NCBI GenBank assembly: GCA_005787665.1 | Contig: SYAB01000010.1 | Span: 1 to 6,377, forward strand | Length of the DNA stretch: 6,377 bases | From: Actinomycetota bacterium | GTDB lineage: Bacteria > Actinomycetota > Actinomycetes > Mycobacteriales > Mycobacteriaceae | Direction: 5' to 3' | Shown: piece after piece, positions 5,528 to 6,377 of the stretch | How positions within the stretch are numbered: the first letter of the stretch is position 1 | Layout: every line of letters starts with the position of its first letter | Notes under the pieces: generated by a model | Database searches by the model: none | Seen by the model: only the letters and a program-made list of their open reading frames with translations | What the model was told of the DNA's origin: nothing | Program-made: the position numbers and the translations under genes

Positions 5528-6184
5528 TCAGAGCATGACGGCGAACATGATGGCCATTCCGGCGGCCATCGCAAACTGGCACAAGATGCCCAGGCCCGCA
5601 TCCGCCGTCCCCGCCGAGGGGGCGATGCGGGTGGTGACATAGCGGTACAGCCAGAACACCGCCGCGGCCGCGAAACCGACGGCGCACACCCAGTTCACGA
5701 TCCCCACCCACGCCGCGGTATCACCGCCGCCATGGCCGGCGGCGTGGCCTGCGGAGTGCGAGCCGTGTCCGGCGTGACCGCCATGCCCCCCGGACGCACC
5801 GTCGAACGAGTGCATGCCCGTCATATCCGCCATGGAGGGCTCCCGTCGCAGCGGCAGACCGCCCATGGCGGCGTACATCCACGCCATCGCCAGCATCATC
5901 AGCGTGTGGTAGCCGTTGGCCACCCGGTGTTGGCGTCCCGCGACCGTGATCACCGCGAACCACAGCGCGGCGGCCGCGAAGAAGATCATCGGCGCCCGCG
6001 TCGGCAGTTCGGCTCCGCGCGGCCAGGCCATCACCGCCATCGCCAGAGCCATGACGGCGTGCAGCGTGTGACTGACCAGGGTCTGTGGGCTGTGCCGTCC
6101 GGTGATGATGCCCCGGACGCAGACCGCCGCGCTGAACAGGAACAACACCGTGACGAACCACCGCAGGGCGACGTCAGAGATCAC
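5528..6184 (-). CDS. DUF5134 family membrane protein with His-rich loop
   Basis: A 218-residue protein with about six hydrophobic segments (roughly 6-27, 41-54, 66-84, 93-109, 156-181, 196-217). Two membrane segments carry the same pattern, H-x-x-M-x-L-A-M-A-x-M, starting at His42 and His93. Between segments four and five lies a loop with MADMTGMH (118-125) and nine more His up to 151 (GHGGHAGHGSHSAGHAAGH). The His/Met content suggests binding of Cu, Zn or Ni at the outer face; that is inference, as the family has no established function. I chose GTG at 6184 because GGAGGA lies 8 nt upstream (6193-6198) and the hydrophobic segment begins there. The open frame reaches 6316, but the extra part is polar and crosses the divergent promoter region. 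The divergent neighbour is probably also a membrane protein. Confidence 0.82.
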   Translation of the reverse strand: MISDVALRWFVTVLFLFSAAVCVRGIITGRHSPQTLVSHTLHAVMALAMAVMAWPRGAELPTRAPMIFFAAAALWFAVITVAGRQHRVANGYHTLMMLAMAWMYAAMGGLPLRREPSMADMTGMHSFDGASGGHGGHAGHGSHSAGHAAGHGGGDTAAWVGIVNWVCAVGFAAAAVFWLYRYVTTRIAPSAGTADAGLGILCQFAMAAGMAIMFAVML

Positions 6185-6192
6185 CTGGCCGC

Positions 6193-6198
6193 TCCTCC
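6193..6198 (-). promoter_or_regulatory. Shine-Dalgarno site GGAGGA that sets the DUF5134 start at GTG 6184
   Basis: The minus strand reads GGGAGGAGCGGCCAG and then GTG, an 8-nt spacing from GGAGGA. It rules against the longer frame starting at 6316. Confidence 0.65.
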
Positions 6199-6227
6199 CG
6201 CGAAACTCATGCCATCTGGTCGGGGTT

Positions 6228-6249
6228 CGCCGGGGGAAAGTTCCCGGCG
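6228..6249. promoter_or_regulatory. Palindrome in the divergent DUF5134 / plus-strand gene gap
   Basis: GGGAA (6234-6238) faces TTCCC (6241-6245), and CGCC (6228-6231) faces GGCG (6246-6249), with two unpaired G between the left arms. It is a 9-bp interrupted palindrome, a possible regulator site between divergent starts. Its right half GTTCCCGGCG (6240-6249) also occurs in both 23-bp repeats at 4727-4736 and 4761-4770. It does not resemble a regulator site that I recognise. Confidence 0.4.
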
Positions 6250-6261
6250 CCGTCCCGCAGC

Positions 6262-6279
6262 GTAGAGGAGTTCTACACT
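6262..6279 (+). promoter_or_regulatory. Candidate leaderless promoter (-10 TACACT) overlapped by an inverted repeat
   Basis: TACACT at 6274-6279 fits the mycobacterial TAnnnT -10 hexamer and ends 5 nt before the ATG at 6285, so transcription could start at or next to the A of the start codon. The nearest purine-rich site, AGAGGAG (6264-6270), is 14 nt away, which is long for a Shine-Dalgarno. GTAGA (6262-6266) and TCTAC (6272-6276) form an inverted repeat whose right half overlaps the -10, a layout suited to a repressor. No clear -35 is seen. Confidence 0.5.
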
Positions 6280-6284
6280 CTGCG

Positions 6285-6377
6285 ATGGCACTCGGATTGG
6301 AGCCCATCACGTCCACACAGCCTGAATCTCCCCGGTCGCGGGCCGGCCTGCTGCTGGCCGGGTTCGTGGCGGTCGCC
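6285..6377 (+). CDS. N-terminus of a probable membrane protein (CtaG/CopD-like possible), cut by window
   Basis: Thirty-one codons are present. A polar start (MALGLEPITSTQPESPRSR) is followed by a hydrophobic run AGLLLAGFVAVA that looks like the first membrane segment or a signal anchor. The start is divergent from the DUF5134 gene with a 100-bp gap holding a palindrome and a good -10. The sequence recalls the start of mycobacterial cytochrome-c-oxidase-assembly/copper-resistance membrane proteins (CtaG/CopD, Rv0102-type), but this is memory-based and too little is present to be sure. In that case it would fit a metal-related locus with DUF5134. Confidence 0.55.
   Translation, partial: MALGLEPITSTQPESPRSRAGLLLAGFVAVA

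Noticed and set aside
6228..6276. CsoR- or RicR-type copper operator upstream of the right-hand gene
   Set aside because: The palindromes lack the GTA-CCC/GGG-TAC type halves that I associate with those sites.

Overview
The window looks like chromosomal DNA of a non-tuberculous mycobacterium, probably a Mycolicibacterium-type rapid grower. It is very GC-rich and densely coded, and starts are a mix of ATG and GTG. It holds a PGRS-type Gly/Asn-rich exported protein, and DUF4395, DUF5134 and zf-HC2 membrane proteins of kinds common in mycobacteria. The genus is inferred from gene content, not from a marker gene.

Left part (1-2199, minus strand): three tightly packed genes read right to left. 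They are a LuxE-like acyl-protein synthetase of the adenylate-forming superfamily, a short IscU-like protein, and an IscS/NifS-like cysteine desulfurase that runs off the left edge. The first two genes are 1 bp apart and the last two overlap by 11 bp, so they look translationally coupled. Both sulfur-handling proteins carry striking changes. The desulfurase has Ala where the PLP-binding Asp belongs and His where the next conserved Gln belongs. The IscU-like protein lacks the third cluster-ligand Cys. Together with an acyl-activating enzyme, this hints at specialised sulfur or acyl chemistry rather than housekeeping Fe-S assembly. This is the most interesting part of the window.

Middle part (2232-4666, minus strand): a 41-bp near-perfect hairpin, then a gene for an exported PGRS-repeat protein that starts with a signal peptide rather than a PE domain, then upstream of it a small DUF4395 membrane protein. 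A pair of identical 23-bp direct repeats, each a palindrome and related to the hairpin near 2250, lies in the divergent gap at 4667-4812. The PGRS/DUF4395 block is therefore bracketed by related repeats.

Right part (4813-6377): a plus-strand gene for a membrane protein with an N-terminal zf-HC2 zinc finger (anti-sigma-like) converges on a minus-strand DUF5134 membrane protein with a His-rich loop, with 4 bp between the stop codons. Divergent from the DUF5134 gene, the first 31 codons of another plus-strand gene, probably for a membrane protein, begin right behind a good -10 hexamer, suggesting a leaderless mRNA. The His/Met-rich DUF5134 protein suggests metal (perhaps copper) handling. That is inference.

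Every stretch of more than about 150 bp is coding. The many long open frames opposite the PGRS gene are composition artefacts.
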